The notes: a model not told the origin generated them from the sequence alone. DNA of 64,000 nucleotides from Larix kaempferi (GCA_027924585.1 BSBM01001920.1:77501-141500), one strand, 5' to 3'; positions 13,441-26,886 are shown, numbered from the stretch's first letter. Made by a program: numbers and translations.

Positions 13441-14240
13441 AAGGAGGGCGAATTCATTGCCTCCCAAATCTTCCAAGATGCTCAATAGATCATTATTTCA
13501 CACATCAGCAAGCTCACAGGAAGTAGAGATTTCAAATATCTCTTCAAATTCTAGAGTAGTAGCCGATATCTTTTGCTCAGAAATCAAATAGGAAGATGGA
13601 ACAACTGAAACCATATCTTGTACTTCATCTTCTTTCACTATCTCACATCTTTTCAATGGTAATATCAAGGTTTGGAACTTGGGGAAGGCATTGATGGTCT
13701 CAAAGTTGTCTAAACTCACTGTATCCAATTTGTGACCTTTCATATCATCTTTTGGTCCAAAAAGAGATTCGAGCTTGTCCCAAACCTATTTAGGATATGT
13801 AAGATCAATGACATGGAAGGGTATATCTTCATAAATTGAGAGAAAGAGGAGGCCAATAGCTTTATCAAGCCTATACAAGTACTTGAACTTTTCCAGTGCA
13901 TTGAGAGGTTCTACCATCGTTCCGTTGAGTATTTGGGTGAATCCCTTGGATCTCATATAGAGAGCCATCTGGGATTTCCACTCAACATAGTTGGAAAATG
14001 TAATCTTTAGATCCATTTGAACAGAGAAAGTCGAATGTTGAAGAAGATTCTGAACGGGTGAATAAACCTGCAAAACAAGAAGAGTTGTGCTGATGGAGAA
14101 TGCTACACTTCGACTGAACACTACCTTAAGGACACCTGGCACATAGACTAAGTCCTTCACACCTGGATAGATCTCACTGGATTTCTCCAATGAATTCAAG
14201 TAACAGCACCAGGATTTGTTGTGGAAACTCAGAGGCGTCT
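13441..14240 (-). pseudogene. Ty1/copia-type Gag fragment
   Basis: Two minus-strand frames (14199-13786 and 13743-13498) form one Gag-like stretch broken by at least one stop. Recognisable pieces are YVEWKSQMALYMRSKG, FKYLYRLDKAIGLLFLSIYED and VWDKLESLFGPKDD. This pattern (tryptophan-rich start, conserved YxRLDxAxGLL, VWxxLESLF) is typical of the copia gag-polypeptide domain. It is cut off on the left by the Tekay-like insertion at 13361. No pol domains remain on this side. Family assignment is from motif memory. Confidence 0.7.
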
Positions 14241-14324
14241 AGTGCATAAGTGAAAAACTAACTGCTCAAAGAAATGCAGCAACTACTGCTGCTGCATCTG
14301 CTGCAATTCGAATAGCTGCTTCCT

Positions 14325-14503
14325 GCTATGATACCATGTAATAATATACAAGAGATCTAGCAACTGTAGAAACTCACAATCAAAATCTCAAGTATGTTGC
14401 AAAGAAGAAGAGAAGGAGACACTCAATAATCACTCATAAACACTCAATAATAGACATAATATCAGTATCATACAATGAATAATAATGTATTTAATGTGTT
14501 ACA
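14325..14503 (-). other. Degenerate primer site and probable short LTR of the copia remnant
   Basis: The minus strand at 14336-14325 reads TGGTATCATAGC, one base from the tRNA-Met primer site. It directly follows a TATTATTACA end. A possible LTR runs from TGTAACACATT at 14503 to ACA at 14337 (167 bp). The outer boundary is uncertain and I have no second copy to confirm it. Confidence 0.4.
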
Positions 14504-14572
14504 ATGGACTGCAAAGTAGCATGATATAGGATTTGAATTGGCCAAGTAGGGCATTCGAATCTCTAATCTCAG

Positions 14573-14890
14573 AGTCTAGCATGAATAAATATGCAGATAT
14601 CATCCAGTTGGTAGTAACTATCATAAATGGTAAGAGTCAGTCAAGTGTGTCCGACTGAGTCTAACAGAACCATCTATCCATAAATCAGGGAATGGAGACT
14701 CCAAGGTGGGTGCATGAGGTTGTATAACTCAAAGTCTAGCTTGGATAACAATGAAGACATCATCCAGTCAATAGTATCAGTCATAAATGGTAATAGTCAG
14801 TAAAGTGTGTCTAACTGAGTCTAATAGAACCATCTAGGCATAAATCAAGGAATGGAGACTCAAGGAGGGCACATGAGGCTGTCAAATAGT
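14573..14890. repeat. Two tandem copies of an approximately 160-bp unit
   Basis: AGTCTAGC starts at 14573 and 14733. The following text (ATCATCCAGT, TCATAAATGGTAA, CTGAGTCTAA) is repeated with substitutions. No coding sense is seen. Confidence 0.75.
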
Positions 14891-15186
14891 CAAGTGGAAC
14901 TCCAGAACTAGCTAGCTAGAAGCTACAAGCAGTCAGTATGAGCAATCAGTGGAAGAACTACTCAATAATGCACTAATTGAATGATAACTCCCGATAGGTG
15001 AGATAAGGCGCCCTAACTGAGTGATAACTGGTGGTAGGTGAGAAAAAGCGCTCTAAGTGACAGTGGTAGGTGAGAAGGGCGCACTTTCTAAGCATATAAG
15101 TCAAGGAGGGAACATTAAGTAGGTAGGAGGCCAAATGAGGGCTAAAGACAGGATCTGGAGAGATAGAAGTAAGCTCTAGGTGTTGG

Positions 15187-15325
15187 GGAGACAATCATGA
15201 TGATGACTAGATGCATGCAACATGCAAGCATGCAAAATACAAAAGTGTTGGGAGACACCCATGATGATGACTGGATGCATGCAGCATGCAGATTTGCATG
15301 CAAGCATGCAAAATACAAAAATGAT
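15187..15325. repeat. Short tandem duplication rich in GCATGCA palindromes
   Basis: A block with GGGAGACA, ATGATGATGACT, GATGCATGCA and CATGCAAAATACAAAA occurs twice in succession. The second copy carries an extra CAGATTTGCATGC. Confidence 0.7.
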
Positions 15326-15339
15326 TGTGTGAATATTCC

Positions 15340-15415
15340 AACAGCTAACCCCCCTCCTAGCCCCTTACCCCTAAATAACCCCCCCTCTCTCACTCTCTCT
15401 TCCTTTCTCATACAC

Positions 15416-15446
<31 letters not shown>

Positions 15447-16185
15447 TCTCTCTGCCCCCCCCCCCTCACGCTCTCTCCTAATCCCCCCTCCCCTACCACT
15501 ACATGATGATGATGATGGTGATGATAAAGAAGATGATGATCATGATGATGATGATTATGATGATGATCAATCATCATCATCAATCATCAATCATCATCAT
15601 CATCCTCTTATTTATCATCACCATCATCATCATCATCATCATCATATTTATTACCATCATATTCATCTTCATCATCCTCATCGTCATATTCATCATCATC
15701 TTCATCCTCCTCATCACCATCTTCATCATCATCATCGTCATCTCCATCTTCCTCCTCCTCCTCCTCATGATCATTGTTGTGGTCGTCATCACCATCATCT
15801 TCATTGTCTTGATCATCTGCATCATCTTCATCATCATCATCATCATCACCATCATCATATTCATCATCATCATCATTACCATCATCATCTTCATCATCAT
15901 CATCAACATCACTCTCTCTTCCATGGTTTTACACCTCTCTCTCTCTCTCTCTCTCTGTAAACCCCCTCTCCCTCTCCCTAACCTATCCCCCATCCCTAAC
16001 CATCCTACTCCTTTTATCTCTCTGCTACTCCCCCTAGCACAAAACCTCCTCCTCTCTATCTCTCTCCCCTCCTCTCCCTATCCCTTACTAACCTGGGATC
16101 TATTAGTCTCTCTCTCTTCCCTACACCTCCACCTACCTCTAACCACACCTCCCATATCTCCTTCTCACTCCCTACAACTAACACC

Positions 16186-16230
<45 letters not shown>

Positions 16231-16361
16231 CCCCCCCAACCATTACTAACCCCCTCTCTCAGTCTCTCTCTCTCTCTCTCTCTCCCCCCTTGCTAACCCC
16301 CCTCGTATCCCCTTACCCCTAACTAACCCCCCCTCTCTCACTCTCTCTTCCTTGCTTCTAC

Positions 16362-16404
<43 letters not shown>

Positions 16405-16572
16405 CCTTCCCCTACCACTACATGATGATGATGATGATGATGATGGTGATGATAAAGAAGAGGATGATGATGATGATGATCATCATCACCATATTCATCA
16501 TCATCATCATCTTCATCCTCCTCTCTATCTCTCTCCCCTCCTCTCCCTATCCCTTACTAACCCGGTCTCTCT

Positions 16573-16607
<35 letters not shown>

Positions 16608-16740
16608 CCCCTCGCTAATCCCCCTCGTAGATCCTTACCCCTAACTAAACCCCCCTCCTATCCCCTTACCCCTAACTAAACACCCCCCATCTCTAATCCC
16701 TAAGCCCCTAACACCAAATCCCTATTTAACCCCCTAACCC
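15340..16740. repeat. Microsatellite complex of (CT)n, (ATG/CAT)n and C-rich tracts
   Basis: Long CT runs, ATG and CAT trinucleotide runs and CCCCCTAACC-type blocks alternate. The segment from about 15350 to 15560 is repeated at about 16300-16500 (same C-rich lead, CT run, CCCTACCACTACATGATG, then ATG run). Apparent ORFs here are Ser/Leu, Met/Ile or His/Asp homopolymers and are artefacts. Confidence 0.9.
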
Positions 16741-17039
16741 ATAGAAACTATTAAATAAACTATTGAATAAGGTTTGGATGATGACAATAACTCTAGCACG
16801 TTTTTGCATGAAGAAACACTCTCCCATTTTGTGCAAGTAGGCGTTATTTAGCCGTGCACCAAACATATTAAATGCCTAGTATTTTTTTTATCATTATAGA
16901 AACGCACGCGCGTTTTGCTTGTCCATAACGCTAGCATGTTTTGTTTGTGCAAAAATTCAGATGAATGCTTTTATACCAGAAATCTTGCGTTTTGTCTTCC
17001 CATCTCCCATACAACAGAATACTTCACAATGAACATTCA

Positions 17040-17470
17040 AGGAAATTGAGGAAGATCAAGACACTCTATGTTCACAATCAACAAGCTTGAAGAGGATTCT
17101 ACAGTTAGCATTTGGAATTGAGGATTCCACATTTAGAATTAGCAAGCTTCAAGAGGACTCTACATTCACAATTTCAAGCTTCAAGAGGATTCTACATTCA
17201 CAATTTCAAGCTTCAAGGGGATTCTACATTCACAATGTCAATCAATCTTGATGAATCTATATGAACACAATTGAAAAGAATCTACATTCACTATTGAGAA
17301 AGCTTGAAGAATCTATATTCACAAATGAAGAATTTTCTATATTCACAAGTGAGGTAGAAACTTTACTTTCACATGTGAGCAAGATTGATGAATCTATATT
17401 CATAATTGAGGAATCATCTATATTGACAATTGAGCAAGCTTGAGAACCTATATATTCACAATTGAGAAAC
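17040..17470. repeat. Minisatellite with a core near AAGCTTCAAGAGGATTCTAC
   Basis: Imperfect units of about 32-40 bp containing TTCTACATTCACAATT and AAGCTT repeat about ten times and decay rightward. It lies directly upstream of the transposase-like gene. The ORFs across it on both strands are by-products. Confidence 0.75.
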
Positions 17471-17537
17471 AATTTGGATATTTGAATAGTTGAGCACACC
17501 TATAGAATCTATTTTCTTAGTATTGTTCATTGTGGTC

Positions 17538-20500
17538 ATGGGGAATTCACGCAATCGAAAGAGGAAATCGGAAAGGAAAGAGAAGCCTCAAGAAACCATG
17601 GAAGAAGTTAGAGAAAAGAAAATATTGGACATGTGGAATCGAAGGCATTCTATGGAAACTCATCCAATTCCAACCATAGATGATGTCGCGATCATTCTTA
17701 CCCATCCACCTCAAGAAAAATGAAGAAATTCACTAGAGGGGCCCTCAATTTCAACAACATTTGATGAACAAGCACCCAACATTTCAATTCCCACATCAAT
17801 TCAACCTCAGAATATGGTAGTGAATGACTTGTTGGGTAGTGGTTATACAAGCGATGAAGTTAGAGAGGCATTGAGTGGAGGATTTACAATGGAAGAAGCA
17901 AATGTTATGCAGACTGTCCAAGAGAATGAAAGACAAGAGGCTCCTATTGAAACGTCGAAGCGTCCTGGTGATGTTGTACATGCTCCAGTTCCAACACCCT
18001 TACCTCCATTAGCAACTACATGCCAAAGAAATCCAAAACGTATACAAGTTGATGAAACTCTCATTAGTTCACTTGAAGGTATGTTGTCTAAACGTGCTAT
18101 TGCTTATCAAGCTCGACAAATACTTGATAAATTTTTTTATTCTAAATGTGACGGGGACAAGTGCAAATTATTTTTATCATTGTTAAAATCTAGGTCTATG
18201 GCTGTTGTTAGAAGAATGTTAAAGATAAAGATGACCAAAAAGTTAGAACCAAGTTCTCATATTGTTAAAAGTTTAGTAGATGCATTTAGTACAATTGGAA
18301 AGAAATTTCACTCAAAGGATAGCAATGCGGCTCGTCATGTGTTGTCTCAATCAATCATGAACAAAAACACTAGCGCACTTCGTTTTCTTAAACCTACATC
18401 CAAAATTATTAATTTGAATGTGAAGACACTTCGTAGGTATTGTGTTCGAAGAGAACAACTTGAAACCGGTCAAACAGATGTTTGGGCCTTCATTGGCAGG
18501 TTGCCACGCTCTGATATGAATCTCATTGATGCAGTAAAGGGATTAGTGCAAGCTTTTTGGGATGACAACACTAGACCTTCTTCCAACCAAAAAGATGTAT
18601 TAAAATTGAGAAGGGGTTCAAATGATCGTGAACCACACATTAAACATTTTCTTGATATGACACAAACATAATTATATGAGAGATTTAGGAATGAACATAA
18701 CGAACTTGACTTGGGCCAAAGATCCTTTGAAAAATGCAAACCATGGTATGTTAAAGTAAACACAATTCATAACACATGTTGTTGTCGATACCACATTGAG
18801 TATAGTTACTATTATGACACATATACATATATCTTTTCGTGTATTGCATAACACTCTTGTTCAAGAATGCTCAGCTACATTACCACCGATGCCATCTAGA
18901 GACTTTATTCATAGCATTTTGTGTAGCAGGCCAAACGATTGCACATTTTATCAAAAAACTTGCATAGATGGGACATGTCTAGGGTGTGGTGGATTTGCAT
19001 TATTGGAAAAATGCATACATGTGACCGATGAGCATGAACTTGGGAGGCAGGAGGTGAACTTGCAGTCATTCAAATATGTCACGTATGATATTGATGGAGG
19101 GAACGAAAGAAAAAAATACAATTGGTCACTTCTCAGGTTGGTAATGAGCTATTGGATACTATTTTTTCTTCAGATTGCAATTTCATATGTAACAATCTAT
19201 TGATATATGTCTTTATTGTTGATCTTCCAGGTACGGGTTTGCGACTTCATGGAGGAATTCTTTGAAAAGACACAACAATATGTAAAGCATGTGCATGTGG
19301 CTCGTTGGCAAGATGAGCAGTTTAGAACATGCAAGGATACATTTTCTATTGGGACTATCCTGCCAGTGGTCGATTTTGCAGAAAACTACACTCTTCAACC
19401 ACAAAATGAGATTTAGAGTCAATACTATCACTCAGACCAGGTCACCCTAATGGTCCATATCACCTATAGACATGGGGAAGATAATATTGAAGACAACAGG
19501 GTTATATTGAAGGAGTGTCACTTCTACATAAGTGATGACAGGTGTCACGACTTGGCATTTTGTACAACACAGCTTTCAAATGTTCTACAATCACTTGAAA
19601 GATAACAGTATACGGATGGAACAACATTGGATTTGGTCTAACGGTTGTGCAGTGAAATTCAAAAATGCCTATGTCTTCAAATGGTTGTATATGCTCCACA
19701 AAAGGCACAAGGTGCCACATATTTGGAACTATTTTTAGACCGGACATGGAAAAGGTGAACATGATGGAGTAGGTGTTTGCATAAAGACGGCAATACGCAG
19801 GCAAGAAATGAAGTTCACAAATGGACCTATCATCCGAGATGCAAAAACCATCATTCAATGGTGTGCTTCAGTCATGGGGGACGGAGCAAGAAGGCGGGAA
19901 GATCACTCAACCAAGAAAGCACATGTACATAGATATTTTTTTGAGGTGGTGGATGTAGATTGATCACAGTTATATGAGTGCAAGACGATCCAAGGAACTC
20001 ATGCATTTCATTCAGTTAGAACATTGGATAATGCTATACTTGAAATGTGGACAAGGAAACTGTCATGTTTTTGTTGTCCATGCAGTAGTGGTGAATGGGA
20101 CGAATGTGAATCCATGGATATGGTTGATAGTTGGGACCGTGTATCACTCCCCATTGGTAGACAGATAGATACAGAATTATCCCAGTTGGAGGAGGACCAA
20201 TCAAGTATTTCACCAAACTATGAACACATATGAGATCTCGTACAACCAGGTTCGATTAATATTTTTATATTTTTGACAAATAGTTGTGTCTAATTAGTTG
20301 TGTATATTTTTTATATTTTTGACAACTAGTTGTGTCTAATTATTTGACTGAAACATTGGAACTATATTTTCTCCAAGGAACATATACGTAGCGGCTTCCC
20401 CGACACAATGCATGGCACACTGACTATTGGCTGGCATGTTGCTTAGAGGGGAAGCAAACCCTAAATGTCCCATTACAGGACTCTGAGGCCAATGATTTTC

Positions 20501-20769
20501 CGATTGGGTCGGTCGATGGTTATAAAGGGAGAATATTTGAACCAGGTTTCCCACTGAGCAAATAGAAAAGGGTATACATATGAAGATTATATACCAGGTG
20601 GAATTGTATACCATTATACAAACTTATTTATTGGCACAAACCTTAAGTTGCAAACAATTCCAAGGAAGAACTCATCAAAGCCACGATACTTATTGCTTTA
20701 TTCCAAGCATGAGAGGTTAAAGGAAACCATTGGTATTCGAGGTGATCCTGATGGTCTAGTCGACTGACC
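17538..20769 (+). pseudogene. Broken transposase-like gene with DFAENY and DGC motifs
   Basis: Successive plus-strand pieces add up to one decayed gene. A basic N-terminus (17538) runs in one frame to 18671 with a single internal stop at 17721. It continues with QRSFEKCKP, the cysteine motif CCCRYH (18778-18795), CIDGTCLGCGG (about 18961) and then VVDFAENYTLQPQNEI (19367 onward). After that come a SDDRCHD segment, a degenerate DGCAVKFKN (about 19640) and GHGKGEHDG (19742-19768). A cysteine-rich WDECES tail follows and the end is near 20769. The DFAENY, DGCAxQFKN and GKGxxDG series is recalled from a widespread eukaryotic family that looks like an RNase-H-fold transposase. That role is inference. 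Stops and frameshifts are many; introns may explain some breaks. Confidence 0.72.
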
Positions 20770-21949
20770 ATAGGTAGGTAATTTGGTATGTGGTTTGCAT
20801 GTTTTATTGTGTACTATGTCATAGGTATGTGGTGTACATGTATGTTGTGATTTTGTTTTGTGGTCTCATTGAGTATTGCCATTAATATTTTGACTATTGC
20901 AGCCATACATTGATAGCTTGATAGATTTATAAATTACATAGACTTGGTACAACTTGATAAATTGCACAAGTTTCGTCATGGATTTGTTTTCTTGTTTTTT
21001 TCTCCCATTTAAGTAAACCATAATATCTGCATCCTCATGCTCATTTTCATGCTCACTAGCACCATCACCGTCTTCATGCTCATTATCACTATCCCCATGG
21101 TCATTGTCGCCATCACCATGCCACCATAAACATCACCACCGTGCTCTTCCTACCCATGCTGTCACCATCACCATCCCATTTTTCACCATAATATTCTCAT
21201 CCATCATCCACACAAATATAACTGTTAGATACCTAATTTCATCACCCAAAAACCTAGAAACCTAGACACCCAAGACTTGATCATGGTGTCCATATTCAAC
21301 TTGAATTCCAAACACTCCTATGAGAGGTATTTTTCCATGGTGTTTGAGCTCTGTTACGAAGAAAACATCCTATGGATTGGGGCAGACCACAACAGACAGA
21401 TGCCTACCAGAAAATGACTCAATTCCCAATGCAATGCACTATATACATGACAATGCTAGGATAATGGATAAAAGACCAACCTTCAACCGGATGCTCGAAG
21501 CAGATCCCCATTGAAATTTCAACCTCTACACTTGAACCTGCAGATCAGTATCAACAACAAGTATAAGCAAGTGCATATAATATTTGAAAAACATTAGCAT
21601 AATCAATAGTATGATCCATGATATTATAAGCAAATATAACCCAATGTAATTTAACAATATTCACAACATCAAATGGACGAGAAAACGAGTATTTCCATTA
21701 ATGAATAACAAGAAGTACAATATACGACCTCTTGCCGGCAACCAATCTGAACCAATAACTGGGTCTCTCCACTTGTGCCTCCACGACTTCAATCCCCCAT
21801 GCAATGGCAAACTCAAACTATGAAAGTAGTTTGGTAGGTGGACATAAGGAGTTCACAACAATAAGGATCAATGAGTGTAGACTCAAGTCATGGCAAAAAT
21901 CCACTAGAGTTATCTTGCTCTCTCTTTCTCCTCCCTTCCATACACCATA
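20770..21949. other. Intergenic; nothing supported except a CAT-rich stretch
   Basis: 21030-21190 is rich in CATCACC and ATGCTCATT trinucleotide-like repeats. The rest is AT-rich, with no recognisable protein or RNA gene. Confidence 0.6.
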
Positions 21950-22262
21950 AGAGCTCAATATATAGCCTTCCAAAGGTAAGTGAAAGGACACATTGAGGTG
22001 TTTCGGGGCATATGGAGGGCCAAAGGTCACCCTAAGACTGTTTTTTGGGAGTAAAAAGTAATTTTCTAATGATTTTTACCATTTTGCTTAGTACCCGCGG
22101 GCTATAGAGCTCAATATATAGCCTTCCAAAGGTAAGTGAAAGGACACATCGAGGCATTTCGGGGCATATGGAGGGACAAAGGTCACCCTAAGACTGTTTT
22201 TTGGGAGTAAAAAGTAATTTTCTAATGATTTTTACCATTTTGCTTAGTACCCGCAGGCTATA
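21950..22262. repeat. Two tandem copies of a 156-bp unit
   Basis: AGAGCTCAATATATAGCC starts at 21950 and 22106, and the units are almost identical through GCTTAGTACCCGC. A short GCTATAGTGGAACA motif follows twice. Confidence 0.88.
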
Positions 22263-22857
22263 GTGGAACAGCTCGCGTGTACGCTGGCTATAGTGGAACA
22301 ACTAGCGTACAAGAACAAAAATAGGGAAAAATGTGTTCCTGGAGGATAAAATGATGAATCTGAGTCAATGAAATGGATCCTGAAGGCCAATCAATGCTGA
22401 TGCTCACAAGGTGGAAAATTACGCTGTAACAAGCTCAAGAATGTTAAGTTTGGAATTAAATCCATTGCCCCCCCAAACATGTTTATTCCTCAAAACTTAT
22501 TTATAGTGACCAAAACCTAAAAGGTCAAATTCATAAAAAGTTTGCATGAGAGTTTATGGACAATGTGCTCCTGTTGGTCTATCCCAAACACACTTTCCAA
22601 AAATTACAACATTCAATTTTGTTGCTTGGTTTGGTTATATTATTCCCAAGGATGAATTTTCCATCTCTCCTTGAGACACTTAACCTAAATGAAATTGGAG
22701 GCACGAAATGGATATTGTGCATTTAAAGGACATGTCATTAGTTGCAATACATCTATTCCATAACGAAATGAAAATTGTGCATTGAATTAATGCTTAGCTC
22801 TGCTGACATTTAGTAATATTTTGTTTCTTTAATAAGAGTGTTGGCATAGATTTAGAA
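22263..22857. other. Intergenic; nothing recognised
   Basis: AT-rich DNA of about 600 bases between two tandem repeats. I see no gene or structure. Confidence 0.5.
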
Positions 22858-24398
22858 GGGAAACTCTAGCCATAAGTGCCCGGTGGATGATTTTTCAAAG
22901 TTGAACCCCATGTGCAAAAATTGCACACTCCCTTACTGAGCAAAACCCTAGTTTCCAAAATGGACCTACAAGATGACACCTGGGCCATAAGACTAGCAAA
23001 CAGGGGCACCCCTAGCACTAACCCGATGTCCTGAATCCAACGGAGTCGATGGTTTGTCGATCCGAGCCACGGTCGTCATTCTATGTCTCGTTCCATCTCG
23101 CATCCAAAAGGCCTTCAGGGACACCTGTTGGATACCTACCGGGGGCATAGAATTCCAACCATGTAACAAAACCAGGTTCTGGGGAGTACTGCAAGTGTAT
23201 CTAGGAAGGTTCCATCTGGGAACGCTAGCCATAAGTGCCCAGTGGATGATTTTGCAAAGTTGACCCCTGTGTGCAAAACTTGCACACTCCCTTACTGAGC
23301 AAAACCCTAGTTTCCAAAATGGATCTACAAGATGACACCTAGACCATGGGACCGGAGGAGAGGGGTGCCCCTATAACTATATCGATGTCCTGAATCCAAC
23401 AGAGTCGACGGTTTTTCGATCCGAGCCACGATCGTCAGTCTATGGCTCGTTCCGTCTCGCATCCAAAAGTCCTTTAGGGACACTTGCTGGATACCTACTG
23501 GGGGCATAGAATTCCAACTGTGCAACAAAACCGGGTTCTGTGGATTCCTGCAAGTGTGTATAGGAAGGTTCCAATTGGGAACTCTAGGTATAAGTGCCCG
23601 GTGAATGATTTTGCAAATTTGACCCTCGTGTGCAAAAATTGCACACTCCCTTACTGAGAAAAACCCTAGTTTCCAAAATGGACCTACAAGATGACACTTG
23701 GGCCATGGGACAAGCAGAGAGAGGCACCCATAGCACTATCCCAATGTCCTGAATCCAACAGAGTCAACAGTTTATCTATTCGAGCCATGGTCATCATTCT
23801 ATGGCTCGTTCTGTCTCACATCCAAAAGGCCTTCAGGGACACCTGTTGGATACCTACCAGGGGTATAGAATTCCAACCGTGCAACAAAACCAGGTTTCGA
23901 GGAGTCCTGCAAGTGTTTCTAGGAAGAGTTCCAACTGGGAACACTAGTCATAACTCCTCGGTTGATGATTTTTAAAATTTGACCCCAATGTGCAAAACTT
24001 CCACACTCCCTTACTGAGAAAAACCCTAGTTTCCAAAATGGACCTACAAGATGACACTTGGGCCATGGAGCCGTACCAGAGGGGAACCCCTAGCACTATC
24101 TGAATGTCCTGAATCCAACAGAGTCGACGGTTTGTCAATTCGATCCAAGGTCATCATTCTATGGCTCGTTCTGTCTCGCATCCAAAAGGCCTTCAGGGAC
24201 ACCTACTGGATACCTACCGGGGCCATAGCTTTCCAACCATGCAACAAAACTTGGTTTTGGGGAGTCCTATAAGTGTGTATAGGAAGGATCCAACTGGGAA
24301 TGCTAGCCATAAGTCCCCGATTGATGATTTTTCAAATTTGACCCCCATGTGCAAAAATTGCACAATCCCTTACTGAGCAAAACCCTAGTTTCCAAAAT
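22858..24398 (-). repeat. 360-bp satellite array A (about 4.3 units)
   Basis: TTACTGAG recurs at 22933, 23292, 23651, 24011 and 24370, giving a 359-360 bp period. Units share AAACCCTAGTTTCCAAAATG, ATGTCCTGAATCCAAC and a near-palindrome TGTGCAAAAATTGCACA. Orientation is the reverse of the arrays at 43.6 and 51.8 kb. Small ORFs in it recur only because the unit recurs. Confidence 0.95.
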
Positions 24399-24900
24399 AA
24401 AATAAAGATAAAGATAAACACCCAATAAAGATAAACCTTTCATTATTATCTATCCCCTAAACCGTAAACACCTACCTTCAAGGTGCCATAACAGGCATAG
24501 GTATTATCCATATTTCCTTTGTTGTCCTCTTCCTGAAAAATATGGCATTCAGCCAGTGTAGCATCTCCACTATCCATAGGTGGTTTATGTTTGAAAAAAA
24601 AATAAAAAAAAAAATTACTAGGAACTCAAGCTGCTCTTCAAAACTTAAAAAAAAAAAAACTAATATCAAAGAAAAGTTCCCAACAATGCAAATATGAATG
24701 AGTTCCCCCTCTTCACCTTTTTCTCTTGGAGTTTATGTTAGGTTCTCTCCATCTGGTCTGCACTTGCCACTTAGTCTGACAGGAATTATGGTCACTGAAC
24801 AATTTGCTGCAGGTAAGAGTTATACTTAAACTGCTTAATTTGGTCTTAGAACCAGTGCGTATTTTGATTATGGTTTCGAACCATCTGATTCAACTTTATA
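24399..24900. other. Spacer between satellite array A and the left inverted repeat
   Basis: A-rich at first, with AATAAAGATAAA repeats and A runs, then mixed sequence. It is not alike to the corresponding spacer on the right (42965-43620). No gene is seen. Confidence 0.5.
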
Positions 24901-24931
24901 GGTGAACCACTTATACTATGAAACGAGAACT
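24901..24931 (+). repeat. Left terminal inverted repeat with flanking GGTG
   Basis: GGTG (24901-24904) precedes a 27-bp repeat at 24905-24931 that starts AACCACTTATAC and ends CGAGAACT. It is a perfect inverted match to 42934-42960. Just inside, GAGAACTTGACACAGTTCTC forms a small hairpin. Weaker inward similarity continues (GGTGATGCCAGTAT against GGTGATACCAGTAT on the right). Confidence 0.78.
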
Positions 24932-26866
24932 TGACACAGTTCTCGTTTTTCTCTCCTAATTTTAGTAGCTATTTTTAGCTCCATTTAAAAAAGGGGTGAT
25001 GCCAGTATCACACATTTTCATTTCGAGGCATTTTTTGGTACCTTTGAATTATCTTTATCGTAAAAAAAAAATTAATTTCTGTTTTCAGGTGCGTTTTTAG
25101 AAATTTAGCAAAATAACATACATTTTTAAGCAATTTATAATGAAAATCATATATATTTTGCATTTGTTTCTATAAAATAAGACATTTTTATGGACAAAAT
25201 AAGACACTTTTATTGACAAAATTGTAAAAAAATCCAGAAAATAAAGACATTTAAAACCATTTTCAATCAATTTTCAGATATGTTTTGTATAAAAATGATA
25301 CTATTTCATATTATTTTCCGAAAAGTGTCGATTCACATCAATTCAAGAAAAAATATACAAATTATTTGTAAAAAAGATATTTCAAACATTATATATAGAA
25401 ATTTTATTTCTAAAATTAAGTTTGTAAGTCAAAACATACTAATATATCTTCTAAAAAAAATTGTCAAATTTAACATTTTCTTCAAAACATGAAACTAATC
25501 AACAATATCATGTAGGCCAAATTCATCATCTAAATTGGAATTTCCTGTAGCTTGGCTTTCCTCAGGGAGATCAATGTCCTCTTCCATTGGGTCTTCTATG
25601 TCTGCAAGATCCCCAAAGTGCTCCTTTCCAAACACCCCTCCTAAAGGGGGTTGAGGCTCTTTTGACATCTTTGCCACAACTGTTTCACTAAACTCTCCTT
25701 TCTTCAAACCAACTTCTTGCAGTTCATCTGGTAGAACTTGAATAGCATTAATTCTTTTCTTTATGTAACTGCATTGCAGTGGATCATTATCAATGGATAT
25801 GCAATTTCTTCTTTTCTGTAAGGATCATGCTATTGTTGTACCTAATCACCAAAAAATAAAATAAAGTTAAGTCAAATAGCATAAAGAAGAATAAAACTTG
25901 ATATATGCTTTCATATGTAATATGAGAAAGTTTACCTAAACCCAAGAACAAATCTAAGACCCAAACTCCTTCTCTTGAAAATGTATCTATGAGATAATTA
26001 ATCAACGCTTGTGGCTTTTGATAGATGTTTACAGTCACTTGTTTCAAATCCCTTCATATGTTAATTTTTTTACCACGACATTATAACTCAACAACTGACT
26101 ATGTTTTCCTCCACTCTTTTCATTGATTATAAGAGAATCATAAGTCTCATCTTTCGTACAAGTTGCAAGATGTATGCTTTCAATATCACTCAAGAATTGA
26201 TCGATACTAGAGCTACGAACATTAGGCTTTTTCCTGTAACAAAAATATTAAAAAAAAATTATTTAACTTATCAATAAATATAATTGATTTATAAATTCAA
26301 AAACTTGATAATATAGTGCAAATATATTACCAATAAAGTTGCTTCCTTTTTTTCCCTTTACCCTTGAAGGCTGTCAACAACCCCCCTAATTGTGTATCTG
26401 AATGGAAAACAACAAATCTCCATAGTGGTGATGTTGTGACATCTACAAATCCCGAAACCACTTTATTGAATGATTGGTAAGTATAAGGCTCACAATCATA
26501 AGTAGTGTTTCAGATATTGTATCCATAAGGGATATCTGCAATCACTAATGCATACTCCTTTTTTGGGAACAAGTTTTGCAATGTCTGCACAGTCACCTAA
26601 AATGACTTTATATTGCACAGTGTCAAGCCCATTCCAAATATAATGATCAAGTGTATCATCGAGTTCAACACTTGCAAGACGTTGTCTCCTTTGTCGTTCT
26701 ATTTTGGCTCTTTGGATATGAATTTTGAAGGACTCTGGTACTCCATCTATACCCCTCTTTGGCATCTTCAAATGAAAATTATCTCTATAAGTAATAAAAT
26801 AGAAATGAATTGAATTAGAAAATAAATAAATTAAGATGTATCTTAGATCAACATACCTTGTTGAAT

Positions 26867-26871
26867 GCAAC
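26867..26871. repeat. 5-bp target-site duplication GCAAC (partner at 31922-31926)
   Basis: GCAAC directly precedes TGTTAGCAC at 26872 and directly follows GTCAACA at 31921. A 5-bp duplication is normal for LTR retrotransposon integrase. Confidence 0.85.
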
Positions 26872-26886
26872 TGTTAGCACTTAGGT

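Noticed and set aside
15142-16679. ORFs of up to 248 codons in the microsatellite block
   Set aside because: They are homopolymeric translations of CT, ATG and CAT runs.
16620-16740. CCCTAAC-rich sequence as an interstitial telomere
   Set aside because: Blocks such as CCCCTAACTAA are irregular; no run of the plant heptamer CCCTAAA is seen.
22858-24398. CRISPR-like array
   Set aside because: Units of 360 bp are repeated whole with no unique spacers; this is a satellite.
24901-24931. CACTA superfamily terminus (CACTTATAC)
   Set aside because: The perfect inverted match extends outward through AAC, so the tip is AACCACTT, and the internal proteins are not En/Spm-like.
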